Shown here one piece after another: positions 1-11,594 of a DNA stretch of 64,000 bases. Where the stretch lies: the NCBI RefSeq assembly GCF_050410795.1, contig NZ_CP191258.1:248001-312000 (forward strand). The letters are read 5' to 3'. Every line of letters starts with the position of its first letter. Within the stretch, counting starts at the first letter, position 1. The translations under genes were made by a program, and so were the position numbers. This stretch comes from Fontivita pretiosa (GTDB lineage: Bacteria; Planctomycetota; Phycisphaerae; Tepidisphaerales; Tepidisphaeraceae). Under the pieces are notes generated by a model. It did not search any database. It saw only the letters and a program-made list of their open reading frames with translations, and had not been told where the DNA came from.

Positions 1-1205
1 AGCACCTCTTCGTTGACAAACCCGATGGCGATCAGCGGCCGACCATCCGTCACTGCTTCGAGTTGCCGAACGAACGGAACGGGCGATCGGCGGTTGTCGC
101 GGACGGGTTCGACCCAGGCGACAACAACATGCACCAGCAGCGCCAGTATCAGCGCGACGACGATGAACATCCGCTGGCGGTCGGATCGCAGCCGCAGCCA
201 CGCCGACAGTGGCGCCGCCGTCAGCAGCGTGATCGCGGCCGCCTCGGGAAGCAGGTAGGCATTTTTCTTTTGATCCACCAGCGAGAACGCGAGCACCGCC
301 AGCCCCAGCCAACAGACCGCCACACGCGCCCGCCGGGCCAGACGTGTCTTGGTGATAAACGGCCAGAGCAGCCCCCATGCCGCGACGGGCGTCCACGGCA
401 GGCTGATCAGCGGCATCGCGGCCAGGTAATGCCAGATCGGGCGAGGGTGACGCGCCCCGGCCGCCTCCCCCATCGACTCCAGCGCCCATAGTTCCACGAC
501 GTTTGGAATCTTCATCCAGATGTACAGCGGCCAGGGCAACGCCACCAGCACGAACAGCGCCATGCCCGGAATGTGCGCCCGCTGCACGCGCGGCGGACGC
601 AGCAGCGTCAGGTGGTACGCGGCCAGAAACAGCCCGACATGCACCAGAATGAACGGCCCCTTGGCCAGCGCGCCAAGGGCCAGGGCCAACCAGAAGATCA
701 GCACCGACCCGATCGCCGAGCTGCCCCGCCCCGAAGTGCCGCGCGGCAGCAGGTCGCTTCGCACCCACGCCCACCCGGCCAGCAGCGTCAGCAGCGCCAG
801 GTACGGGTCCGCCATCGCCTTGCGGAACTCGTCCACCACAAAGTGCGAGCTGATCCAGATGAAGCCAGCGACGACGCCCGCACGCCGGCCCAGCAGCATG
901 CGTCCAAGATCGATGATCAGGATCGTGCCCAGTGCTCCACAGACCGCGCCGGGCAGGCGCGCCAGGGCAGCGCTGGTCGATCCGCCAAGCGCATACAGCG
1001 CCGCGACACACCAATACGGCAGCGGGGGCTTCTGCAAGCGCGGCTGATCCTGGAGATGCGGCACGAGCCAGTCGCCTCGCTCGACCATCTCGCGCGCCGT
1101 CTGTGCCACGCGAGCCTCGTGGGACGTGTTGATGTCGCGGAATCCCAGCAGCAGGCAGAACTGCGCCAGCCCGAGCACGACGACCGCCATCGTCCATCGT
1201 CGCAT
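1..1205 (-). CDS. ArnT/GT39-like membrane glycosyltransferase (3' end outside window)
   Basis: Probable polyprenol-phosphate-sugar-dependent glycosyltransferase of the inner membrane, which would move a sugar onto a lipid or protein on the periplasmic side. The reading frame stays open from an ATG at 1205 through base 1, so about 401 residues are seen and the C-terminus is missing. The N-terminus has a hydrophobic helix followed by the family hallmark region HEARVAQTAREMVERGDW and then LQKPPLPYW, typical of the GT39/PMT_2 ArnT-like group. At least six further hydrophobic stretches follow. It starts 2 nt after the purL stop, so it is probably co-transcribed with purL, although the functions are unrelated. 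The exact acceptor cannot be read from sequence. Confidence 0.85.
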   Translation of the reverse strand, partial: MRRWTMAVVVLGLAQFCLLLGFRDINTSHEARVAQTAREMVERGDWLVPHLQDQPRLQKPPLPYWCVAALYALGGSTSAALARLPGAVCGALGTILIIDLGRMLLGRRAGVVAGFIWISSHFVVDEFRKAMADPYLALLTLLAGWAWVRSDLLPRGTSGRGSSAIGSVLIFWLALALGALAKGPFILVHVGLFLAAYHLTLLRPPRVQRAHIPGMALFVLVALPWPLYIWMKIPNVVELWALESMGEAAGARHPRPIWHYLAAMPLISLPWTPVAAWGLLWPFITKTRLARRARVAVCWLGLAVLAFSLVDQKKNAYLLPEAAAITLLTAAPLSAWLRLRSDRQRMFIVVALILALLVHVVVAWVEPVRDNRRSPVPFVRQLEAVTDGRPLIAIGFVNEEV

Positions 1206-1207
1206 GT

Positions 1208-4069
<2,862 letters not shown>

Positions 4070-4117
4070 CGGGAGGATTCTAGCGGCCAGCGTTGGGGAG
4101 TGAAGTGGCCGAGGCTT

Positions 4118-5797
4118 TCACGAGGCCAGCAGCACGACCAGCACCTGCGCCGTCAACACGCGCAACAGCATCACCAGCGGGTAAACCGTCGCGTAAGACA
4201 CCGATGGCGCATCCGAGCCGGTCATGTGTCCGGCGAACGCCAGTGCCGGCGGATCGGTCATGCTTCCGGCCAGCAGCCCACACAGCGTCAGGTAATTCAC
4301 CTTGTAGAAGATGCGCGCGACCATGGCCACGAGCATGAGCGGCGCGAAGGTGATGATCGCCGCCAGACCCATCCAGTAGAAGCCGTCTCCCTGCGTGAGG
4401 GTTTCAAGGAACCGACCGCCGGAGCGGATCCCTACGCACGCCAAAAACAGCACGATCCCCAGCTCGCGGAGCATGAAGTTGGCGCTGGCAGGCATGTACC
4501 AGATGATCGGGCCGACGTTGCCGAGGCGGCTGAGCAGGATCGCCACGATCAGCGGTCCACCCGCCAGGCCCAGCCTCACTGCCGCCGGCACGCCCGGCAA
4601 GTGCAGCGGCCACATGCCCGCAACCACGCCCAGCGCGATCCCGATGAAGATCGGGATCACCTGCGGGTGGTTGAGCTGCTTGACCGAATCGCCCAGCTCC
4701 GCCGCAACCCGTTTGATCGCCTCCTCCTCGCCGACGACCACCACCGTGTCGCCGAACTGGAGCGGCGTGCCATGAGGCGGAAGCTCGACCTCGGCACGGG
4801 CAACTCGCGTGACGATCACGCCGAACCGCTGCGCCAGGTTCAGATCCGCCACCGTTTCGCCCAGCACATGCGGCTTGGTCACCAGGATTCGCCGGGCCGT
4901 GATGTTCCCGGGCAACTGCTTGACATCCACTTTGCTTTCGGCGCCGACGATCAGCCGCAGCGCCTCCAGCTTGTCGCGCGGCCCCACCGCGTGCAGCACA
5001 TCGCCCAGGTGCACCTTCGTGTCGCGCATCGGCACGAATGTCCTGCCTCCGCTCATGATCCGCGAGATCACCACGCCTGATTCAGCCAGCGTCGGGATTC
5101 GCACCAGCTCCAGGCCATCGAGGTTGGGGTTTTTCACCTCGAGGTTGATGCTGGACAGCCGCGGGCGATCGCGCTCCAGCAGTCGCGCCAGCTCTTCGCT
5201 TTCAGCCTGCGGGTTGATGCGGAAGATCCAGCGCGTCAGCAGCATGGTGAGGATGATGCCGACGATGCCGAAGGGATAGGCGACGGCGTAGCCCATGCCC
5301 GGCAGAGCCAGGTCGGCCGGCTGGGTGCCGGACAGGTCCTTCAGCGCCTGCTGCGCCGCCGCCAGGCTGGGGGTGTTGGTCGTTGCGCCGGCGTACAGCC
5401 CCACCGCCGCCGGCAGCGGGACCCGGCCCCAGTACCATATCGCCACCGTCAAGACCGCGCCGGCGACGACGATCGCCCCCGCCAGCAGGTTCAGCTTCAG
5501 CCCCTGCCGTCGCAGCGAGGCGATGAACCCGGGCCCAACCTGCACTCCGATCGTGTACACGAACAGGATCAGCCCGAACTCGCGCGCGAACTCGAGGATT
5601 TGTGCGTTGATCTCGATCTGGGCGCGATGAAGAATGTCCCCCGCGGCAAGACCGCTGAACAGCACTCCGGCAATCCCCAGGCTCACGTTGAATACCCGGA
5701 TACTGCCCAGTGCCAGACCCGTGCCCGCCACCAGACACAGAATCACCACTGCCTGCGCAACCGACTCGACAGTGACAAGCTGAATCAACCAGTTCAT
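4118..5797 (-). CDS. Aspartate:alanine exchanger-family (AspT/YidE-like) transporter
   Basis: Secondary transporter of the AAE family. The 559 residues match the family layout: an N-terminal hydrophobic half (about 5 helices), two cytosolic RCK_C/TrkA-C regulatory domains (around LVRIPTLAESGVVISRIMSG and LVTKPHVLGETVADLNLAQ), then a second hydrophobic half with the repeated motifs GLYAGATTNTPSLAAAQ and GLLAGSMTDPPALAFAG. The substrate could be an amino acid or another dicarboxylate and cannot be read out. I chose the Met at 5797 because it begins the first helix (MNWLIQL) and gives a normal family length. An in-frame ATG at 5863 would add 22 non-hydrophobic residues. It follows atpD closely on the same strand. 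Confidence 0.85.
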   Translation of the reverse strand: MNWLIQLVTVESVAQAVVILCLVAGTGLALGSIRVFNVSLGIAGVLFSGLAAGDILHRAQIEINAQILEFAREFGLILFVYTIGVQVGPGFIASLRRQGLKLNLLAGAIVVAGAVLTVAIWYWGRVPLPAAVGLYAGATTNTPSLAAAQQALKDLSGTQPADLALPGMGYAVAYPFGIVGIILTMLLTRWIFRINPQAESEELARLLERDRPRLSSINLEVKNPNLDGLELVRIPTLAESGVVISRIMSGGRTFVPMRDTKVHLGDVLHAVGPRDKLEALRLIVGAESKVDVKQLPGNITARRILVTKPHVLGETVADLNLAQRFGVIVTRVARAEVELPPHGTPLQFGDTVVVVGEEEAIKRVAAELGDSVKQLNHPQVIPIFIGIALGVVAGMWPLHLPGVPAAVRLGLAGGPLIVAILLSRLGNVGPIIWYMPASANFMLRELGIVLFLACVGIRSGGRFLETLTQGDGFYWMGLAAIITFAPLMLVAMVARIFYKVNYLTLCGLLAGSMTDPPALAFAGHMTGSDAPSVSYATVYPLVMLLRVLTAQVLVVLLAS

Positions 5798-5884
5798 CGA
5801 TTCCGGCCAGCGCTGAAAACGCAACACCCCCGCAAATGCCGGCGTCCGGTCGGCACTCAGCAAACGGCGAGTGGGCCTTGGCGG

Positions 5885-7312
5885 TCAGCGGGCCAGTTCC
5901 TTCGCCCGTTCGCGGGCTTCCTCAATCGCCCCGACGTACAGAAACGCCTGTTCCGGAAGGTCGTCCACCTTGCCTTCGCAGATCTCATCAAAGCTGCGGA
6001 TCGTGTCGGCGATCTTCGTGTAATTGCCCTTCTTGCCGGTGAACTGCTCGGCCACGAAGAACGGCTGACTGAAGAACCGCTCGATCTTGCGGGCGCGGCT
6101 GACGATGAGCTTGTCCTCCTCGCTCAGCTCATCGATGCCCAGGATCGCGATGATGTCCTGAAGGTCGCGGTAGCGCTGGAGCATGTTCTGCACCTTGCGG
6201 GCCACGCGGTAGTGCTCTTCGCCGACGATCTGTGGATCCAGCGCGCGGCTCGCCGACGCCAGCGGATCCACCGCCGGATAGATCCCCTTGGCGGCGATGC
6301 TGCGCTCCAGGTAGATGAACGCGTCCAGGTGAGTAAAGGCGTTGGCCGGGGCGGGGTCGGTGGGGTCGTCGGCGGGCACGTACACCGCCTGCACCGACGT
6401 GATCGCACCGTGCTTGGTTGAGGTGATCCGCTCCTGAAGCTCGCCCATTTCCGTGGCCAGAGTAGGCTGATATCCCACCGCGCTGGGCATGCGGCCAAGC
6501 AGCGCGCTGACTTCCGAACCCGCCTGCGTGAAACGGAAGATGTTGTCGATGAACAGCAGCGTGTCGGCGCCGGTCTCGTCGCGGAAGTACTCGGCCATCG
6601 TCAGGGCGCTCAGACCCACGCGCAGGCGCGCTCCCGGCGGCTCGTTCATCTGCCCGAAGACCATCACGGTCTGGTCGATCACGCGTTTGCCGGTGTTGCC
6701 GATCTTGGCGTGCTGCATCTCCAGCCACAGGTCGTTGCCCTCGCGAGTTCGTTCGCCCACGCCCGCGAAGACCGAATACCCGCCGTGCTGTTGCGCGATG
6801 CGGGCGATCAGTTCCTGGATGACGACGGTCTTGCCCAGTCCCGCCCCGCCGAACAGACCCGCCTTGCCGCCGCGAAGGAATGGCGTGAGCAAGTCGATCA
6901 CCTTGATGCCGGTCTCGAAGATTTCGGCCTTGGGACTCAGCTCGACGAATTCCGGTGGATCACGGTGGATCGGTCGGCGTTCTTTGACCTGAACGGGCCC
7001 AAGGTTGTCGATCGGCTCGCCCAGGAGGTTGAACACGCGACCAAGGATCTCCTTGCCGACGGGCACGGCGACGGGGCCGCCGGTGTCCTGGCAGGGCAAT
7101 CCACGGCGCAGGCCGTCGGTCGAGCCCAGCGCCACCGCCCGCACGCGGCCGCCGCCAAGGTGTGAGGCCACCTCGCCGGTCAGGTTGATCCGCATGCCAT
7201 TTTCCTGATGGTCTACCTTGATGGCGTTGTAAATCGCTGGAAGCTGGTCCTCCGGGAACTCGGCGTCGAACGTCGAGCCAATCACCTGCGTGATCTTGCC
7301 AGTCGCGGGCAT
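5885..7312 (-). CDS. atpD: F1 ATP synthase beta subunit
   Basis: Catalytic beta subunit of the F1 sector, 475 residues from the chosen ATG. Visible motifs: Walker A GGAGLGKTVVIQELI near residue 150, the catalytic glutamate in GVGERTREGNDL, the Walker B strand TLLFIDNIFRFTQAGSEVSALLGRMPS (quoted in parts: LLFIDNIFRF, QAGSEVSALLGRMPSAVGYQ), and the DELSEED segment as DELSEEDKLIV. The start at 7312 (MPATGKITQVIG) fits homologues; an in-frame upstream Met at 7345 adds 11 unlikely residues. No other ATP synthase gene lies next to it: the downstream neighbour is an AspT-type carrier, not atpC, so the usual atp operon is broken up here. The upstream region carries an imperfect palindromic repeat. 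Confidence 0.96.
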   Translation of the reverse strand: MPATGKITQVIGSTFDAEFPEDQLPAIYNAIKVDHQENGMRINLTGEVASHLGGGRVRAVALGSTDGLRRGLPCQDTGGPVAVPVGKEILGRVFNLLGEPIDNLGPVQVKERRPIHRDPPEFVELSPKAEIFETGIKVIDLLTPFLRGGKAGLFGGAGLGKTVVIQELIARIAQQHGGYSVFAGVGERTREGNDLWLEMQHAKIGNTGKRVIDQTVMVFGQMNEPPGARLRVGLSALTMAEYFRDETGADTLLFIDNIFRFTQAGSEVSALLGRMPSAVGYQPTLATEMGELQERITSTKHGAITSVQAVYVPADDPTDPAPANAFTHLDAFIYLERSIAAKGIYPAVDPLASASRALDPQIVGEEHYRVARKVQNMLQRYRDLQDIIAILGIDELSEEDKLIVSRARKIERFFSQPFFVAEQFTGKKGNYTKIADTIRSFDEICEGKVDDLPEQAFLYVGAIEEARERAKELAR

Positions 7313-7329
7313 GAGTCGCTCCAAGTCAG

Positions 7330-7417
7330 AAGGATGAAGGAGCAAGGCTCAGGGAGAAACCGAAGCGCCCTGCGCGCCCTCGCCTGTTTCTTCCTTGTGC
7401 CTTCATCCTTCATCCTT
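7330..7417. repeat. Imperfect palindromic intergenic repeat with GATGAAG heptads
   Basis: The left arm (7330-7360, beginning AAGGATGAAGGAGCAAGG) and the right arm (7386-7417, ending CCTTCATCCTTCATCCTT) are inverted copies. The right arm carries one more GATGAAG heptad. The arms are separated by about 25 GC-rich bases and lie upstream of atpD, overlapping the very start of the atpD leader. The structure looks like a small dispersed intergenic palindrome rather than a terminator (no T-run). Copies elsewhere in the genome would be needed to call it a repeat family. Confidence 0.5.
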
Positions 7418-7634
7418 GGCTTCTGGGGCGTGGGATTGTAGTCATTCCCCCTACTCTCGCAACTGTGTCGCAGACGATCCAACGCCGCGGGTGGTGTGCC
7501 ACGTGTTCGGCGGCGCAGCGGCGCGGGCAACTCGCGGCTCTGGCCCGGCTGACACGATTTGACACGCTCGGGGTCCGCCATTACCTTCGCCTTGCAGTTA
7601 TGAGTTGGCCCGGAACGTTTTCGAGGATCGATTC

Positions 7635-8390
7635 TTGACTGCCAGCGTGATCATCCCGGCCCGCTTCGGATCCACCCGTTTTGCCGCAAAGATTCTCGCC
7701 TGTGATACCGGAAAGCCGCTGGTCCAGCACGTGGTGGATCAGGCCAGGCAATGTCGCAGAGTGCGTCAGGTAATCGTGGCGACCGACGATCAGCGGATCG
7801 TCGATGCCCTTCGGCCGTTCGGGACGAAGGTGGTCATGACGGCCGCCACCCACCAGAGCGGCACCGACCGCATCGCCGAAGTCGCACGCAACCTGGATGA
7901 TCCGATCATCGTGAATGTGCAGGGAGACGAGCCGGAAATCGAGCCACAGACGATTGACGCGCTGATCGAGCGGCTGCAAACCTCCGACGACGAGATGGCC
8001 ACTGCAGCCACGCCGCTGCCGGCGGAGGAGAATCCATCCAATCCCAATCTCGTGAAGGTTGTGATCAGTCCGTCGGGGTACGGGCTGTATTTTTCGCGTC
8101 TGCCGATTCCGTATTTTCGCGAGCCGATCACCCCCGGCACGCAGACGTATTATCTGCATCTGGGGATCTACGCGTATCGGCGCCAGTTCCTGCTGGAGTA
8201 CGCGAGCTGGACGCCGACTCCGCTGGAACGCGCCGAAAAACTTGAGCAGTTGCGTGCCCTGGAACACGGCAGGTCAATTTATGTGTTGAAGGTCAGCCGG
8301 GCCGTTCACGGCATTGATACGCCCCAGCAGTACGAGGCGTTTGTCAGGCGATATCGAAGTCAACAGCAGGGTGGGCAATGCCCGCCTTAG
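7635..8390 (+). CDS. kdsB: 3-deoxy-manno-octulosonate cytidylyltransferase
   Basis: Activates KDO to CMP-KDO for lipopolysaccharide core synthesis in the cytoplasm, using CTP. The 251 residues show the nucleotidyltransferase start VIIPARFGSTRFAAKIL, the VATDD motif, the substrate motif THQSGTDRIAEV and the metal-binding VNVQGDEPEIEP. The start is a TTG at 7635, chosen because GAGG lies 8 nt upstream and the family's first strand begins three residues later; another TTG at 7605 is in frame but lacks such a site. pyrG, which makes the CTP substrate, begins 41 nt downstream, so the pair is a sensible operon. Its presence implies a KDO-containing LPS. Confidence 0.95.
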   Translation: MTASVIIPARFGSTRFAAKILACDTGKPLVQHVVDQARQCRRVRQVIVATDDQRIVDALRPFGTKVVMTAATHQSGTDRIAEVARNLDDPIIVNVQGDEPEIEPQTIDALIERLQTSDDEMATAATPLPAEENPSNPNLVKVVISPSGYGLYFSRLPIPYFREPITPGTQTYYLHLGIYAYRRQFLLEYASWTPTPLERAEKLEQLRALEHGRSIYVLKVSRAVHGIDTPQQYEAFVRRYRSQQQGGQCPP

Positions 8391-8431
8391 CGCAGCGGTG
8401 GGCCGTGCCCACCGTCATTAAAACGAATACC

Positions 8432-10180
8432 ATGACGCAGGAAGATCTTCTGGCCCGGATCGGGCAACAAACCGAAGAGACCGAGTTCTACACGCCGATG
8501 CCCGAGGGGTATCGGCCCGGACATCATAAGTACGTCATCGTCGTCGGCACCGTCATGTCCGGGCTGGGCAAGGGGATCTTCTCCTCTTCGCTGGCCAAGC
8601 TCCTGAAGGACAAGGGACTGAACGTGGCGCCGATCAAGATGGAGGGATATCTCAACATCGATTCGGGCACGCTCAACCCCTACCGCCACGGCGAAGTCTT
8701 CGTTCTGGATGATGGTATGGAGACCGACATGGACCTGGGCACGTACGAGCGGCTGCTCGACCAGGACCTGTCCGCCGCCAACTTCACCACCAACGGCCAG
8801 ATCCTCTCCAGCGTGCTGAAAAAGGAACGCGAGGGCGAGTACCTCGGGCGAGACGTGCAGGTGATCCCCCACGTCGTCGGCGAGGTGAAGCTGAAGCTGC
8901 GCGAGCTGGCCGCCAAAAGTCAGGCCGACGTCGTGTTTGTCGAGGTCGGCGGCACCGTCGGCGACTACGAAAACGCCTTCTACCTTGAGGCCTGCCGGCA
9001 GCTCGCCTACGAAGAAGGCGAGAATTCAACGGTCTTTGTGGCTCTGACGTACGTGCTCGAGCCCGGCACGCTGGGCGAGCAGAAGTCCAAGGCGGCGCAG
9101 CTCGGGATCAAGCGGCTGATGGAGGTGGGAATCATGCCGCACATCATCGCCTGCCGCGCCAGCAATCCGGTCAGGGACAAGGTGCGTGAGAAGATTTCGA
9201 TGTACACCAACGTGCCGATGCGCCGCGTGGTCTCGATGCACGACGTGGAGAGCATTTACCTGATTCCCGAGGCGCTGCGCGAACAGGGGATGGATCTTGA
9301 GGTGCTGACCCTGCTGAACCTGCACAGCCGCGTCAATCAGCGCCACGAGGATCGCGCCCGCGCCCGCTGGATCTGGTTCGTCGAACGCATCGGCAAGGCC
9401 ACGCGCAGCGTCAATGTCGCCGTCACCGGCAAGTACACCGCCCTGCGGGATGCCTACGCCAGCGTGATCAAGGCCTGCGAGCACTGCGGCGTGCATCTGG
9501 GCGTCAACGTGCATCTGGACTGGCTGGACACCACCGAAATCGACGCCTCCAACGTGGCCGAGCGACTGCGCGACGCGCACGCGATCATCGTGCCCGGTGG
9601 ATTCGGCGTCCGCGGCACCGAGGGCAAGATCGAATGCATCCGCCACGCCCGCGAAAACCGCATCCCATTTCTGGGGCTGTGCCTGGGCTTCCAGATGGCC
9701 GTCATCGAATACGCCCGCAACGTCTGCGGAATCCCCGACGCCAACAGCTCCGAATTCGATCCGAACTGCAAGAACCCGGTGATCGACATCCTGCCTGAGC
9801 AGAAGAAGATCGAAGGCCTGGGCGGCAACATGCGTCTGGGTGGAAAGGATATCGAGCTGAAGCCCGGCTCGCTGGTCAGCAGGCTGTTCGACAATGCCAC
9901 GCGCATCCGCCTGCGCTTCCGCCATCGCTACGAGGTGGACCCGAAATACGTGCCCATCCTTGAAGAACATGGGCTGATTTTCAGCGGCAGGCATCCGACT
10001 CAGCCGATCATGCAGGTGCTGGAGCTGCCGCAGGCGATTCACCCCTTCTTTCTGGCCACGCAGGCGCATCCGGAGCTGACCAGCCGTCCGCTGCGGCCTC
10101 AGCCGATGTTCATGGGCCTGATCCGCGCCGCCATGACATTCGCTGAACAACAGCGTCGCCCGGAACCGCAAGCGGTGTAG
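8432..10180 (+). CDS. pyrG: CTP synthase, divergent synthetase domain
   Basis: Converts UTP to CTP with glutamine-derived ammonia. It is 582 residues: an N-terminal amidoligase domain and a C-terminal class I glutaminase. The P-loop region reads VGTVMSGLGKGIFSSSL where most family members have TGGVVSSLGKG, and the usual DPYxNxDPGTM stretch is MEGYLNIDSGTLNPYRHGEV. The metal ligands are kept (METDMDLGTYERL and VEVGGTVGDYENAF). The glutaminase has the nucleophile in GLCLGFQMAV and the His/Glu pair in QAHPELTSRPL. I prefer the Met at 8432 (MTQEDLLARIG) because the in-frame ATG at 8378 would overlap kdsB. No strong ribosome site is visible. Confidence 0.94.
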   Translation: MTQEDLLARIGQQTEETEFYTPMPEGYRPGHHKYVIVVGTVMSGLGKGIFSSSLAKLLKDKGLNVAPIKMEGYLNIDSGTLNPYRHGEVFVLDDGMETDMDLGTYERLLDQDLSAANFTTNGQILSSVLKKEREGEYLGRDVQVIPHVVGEVKLKLRELAAKSQADVVFVEVGGTVGDYENAFYLEACRQLAYEEGENSTVFVALTYVLEPGTLGEQKSKAAQLGIKRLMEVGIMPHIIACRASNPVRDKVREKISMYTNVPMRRVVSMHDVESIYLIPEALREQGMDLEVLTLLNLHSRVNQRHEDRARARWIWFVERIGKATRSVNVAVTGKYTALRDAYASVIKACEHCGVHLGVNVHLDWLDTTEIDASNVAERLRDAHAIIVPGGFGVRGTEGKIECIRHARENRIPFLGLCLGFQMAVIEYARNVCGIPDANSSEFDPNCKNPVIDILPEQKKIEGLGGNMRLGGKDIELKPGSLVSRLFDNATRIRLRFRHRYEVDPKYVPILEEHGLIFSGRHPTQPIMQVLELPQAIHPFFLATQAHPELTSRPLRPQPMFMGLIRAAMTFAEQQRRPEPQAV

Positions 10181-10230
10181 GGCGACCGGGGCGACCTCAT
10201 CCGCCGGGATGAACCCGCGCGGGCGGGCTG

Positions 10231-11064
10231 TCACGGCTCGCGGATCGTCCAGTAGTTCACTCGCTGCACGCTGCTCAGTTGGTAGGTCTGCTGGCCGTCG
10301 GCGCTGGCGTATCGTGTCATCACATGCAGTCGGTCGCGCGCCATCCAGTAGGTTCCCTGAAGCTTGCCTTCCACGAACAGCTCCAGCCTGTGGGCGTCTG
10401 CGTCCTGGCCGGCGTAACGCACCTCTGCCTGCACCGGCTGGAAGGCTGTTGCCCGATTGCTCTTCTGGTCGGGAAGCAGCAGGAGCTTGAGAGTCTGAGG
10501 ATTGTCAAAGTCGAAACCGCGAAGCAGCAGCGGCAGGCTGTTAAATGCCGCCAGCGCCTTTCCACCGTCGCGCACCTGTCCGCTGACTCGCCCGGCCTCA
10601 GGCATGTAGCTGAACGACCAGTAATTCCATGATCGTCCCTCCGATCGTCCGTCGTTCGACTCCAGCAGGTACTGCTTGAAACTCGTGCCGCAGAATTCCT
10701 GGCTGGAGCAGTCCAGTCGCGTGAGCACCATCCCGCCGCTGGTCAGGTGCGCCGTCGTGAGATACTTGTAGTCGTAGTTGGGCGTGGGGATGACCTCGAC
10801 CTGATTGAATTTCCAGACCTCGATGGTGCTGGTGCTGCGCTCGGCTTTGGTCAGGGTTGTCGTGTCGTGCAGCTCTTTGTTGGTGAAGAAAATCGCCTGA
10901 TAGTCGCGCGGCTTGCCGTAGATCACGCGGGAAGCGGCGTAGACAGCCTTTTCCACCAGACCGTCGTGCCAGATGCGGTCAGATTGCCAGTCGTCAGCGC
11001 GTGCGAGATTTGCCAGCAGCAGCGGGCCAAAACAGATGCTACAACAGAGCAGCAGACGGCTCAT
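10231..11064 (-). CDS. Secreted protein of unknown function
   Basis: 277 residues with a clear signal peptide (SRLLLCCSICFGPLLLANLARA then DD, cleavage likely after ARA). The start is fixed by GGGAG 7 nt upstream of the ATG. The mature part is a mixed beta-rich sequence with a Cys pair (LDCSSQEFCGTSF) and a tail of alternating strands ending in LSSVQRVNYWTIREP. I do not recognise a family. It is convergent with pyrG, with only 50 bp between stops, and divergent from the small gene at 11158. It is probably periplasmic or outer-membrane associated. Confidence 0.75.
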   Translation of the reverse strand: MSRLLLCCSICFGPLLLANLARADDWQSDRIWHDGLVEKAVYAASRVIYGKPRDYQAIFFTNKELHDTTTLTKAERSTSTIEVWKFNQVEVIPTPNYDYKYLTTAHLTSGGMVLTRLDCSSQEFCGTSFKQYLLESNDGRSEGRSWNYWSFSYMPEAGRVSGQVRDGGKALAAFNSLPLLLRGFDFDNPQTLKLLLLPDQKSNRATAFQPVQAEVRYAGQDADAHRLELFVEGKLQGTYWMARDRLHVMTRYASADGQQTYQLSSVQRVNYWTIREP

Positions 11065-11157
11065 AGAATAACTCCCGAAGGCCAGGAACCTGTGCTGGAA
11101 TGCGGTTTGCACAGTTTCGCCTGGTGCGGCTGTAACCACCAACGCCGGAGACACAAT

Positions 11158-11553
11158 ATGCCAGGCTCACGCTATGTGGTGAAAAAAATCGGCGACAGGT
11201 ATGTGCCCGTTCCGCAGGAGGATTCCGGCAATTGGGCCGCCTGGACGATCGGCGGCACCGTGCTGGCGGGAATCGGGCTGCTGCGACGCGGATTGCCCGG
11301 CTGGATTCTGGCGCTGCTGGGCGCGGGGATGATCTACCGCGGCGCAACCGGTCGCAATCCGCTGGCGGAGCTGTTTGCCAGCCCGGCACGGCCAGAACCT
11401 TTTCCGTCCGCACAGCAGCAGGGTCCGTCGCACCAGCACGACTTCGACGTCGATGCCGAGCAGAAACCCGCCGACGCGATCGACGAGGCGCTGATGGAGA
11501 CGTTTCCCGCCAGCGATCCCCCCGCCCACACCGCCACCACCGCAACCGGATAG
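11158..11553 (+). CDS. Small membrane protein (DUF2892-like) with FPASDPPA tail
   Basis: 131 residues. The ATG at 11158 is preceded by GGAG at 7 nt. A short N-terminal segment is followed by two hydrophobic hairpin helices (WTIGGTVLAGIGLL and GWILALLGAGMIYRGATG), resembling the DUF2892/YgaP-type membrane domain. The C-terminus carries DAIDEALMETFPASDPPA, a motif seen at the ends of many small bacterial proteins of unknown role. There is no enzyme motif. It is divergent from the secreted protein gene on its left and convergent with the ABC exporter on its right. Confidence 0.75.
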   Translation: MPGSRYVVKKIGDRYVPVPQEDSGNWAAWTIGGTVLAGIGLLRRGLPGWILALLGAGMIYRGATGRNPLAELFASPARPEPFPSAQQQGPSHQHDFDVDAEQKPADAIDEALMETFPASDPPAHTATTATG

Positions 11554-11594
11554 CTGCAATCGTGAGGGCACTTGCGACCAATCTGCGCGGCGAT

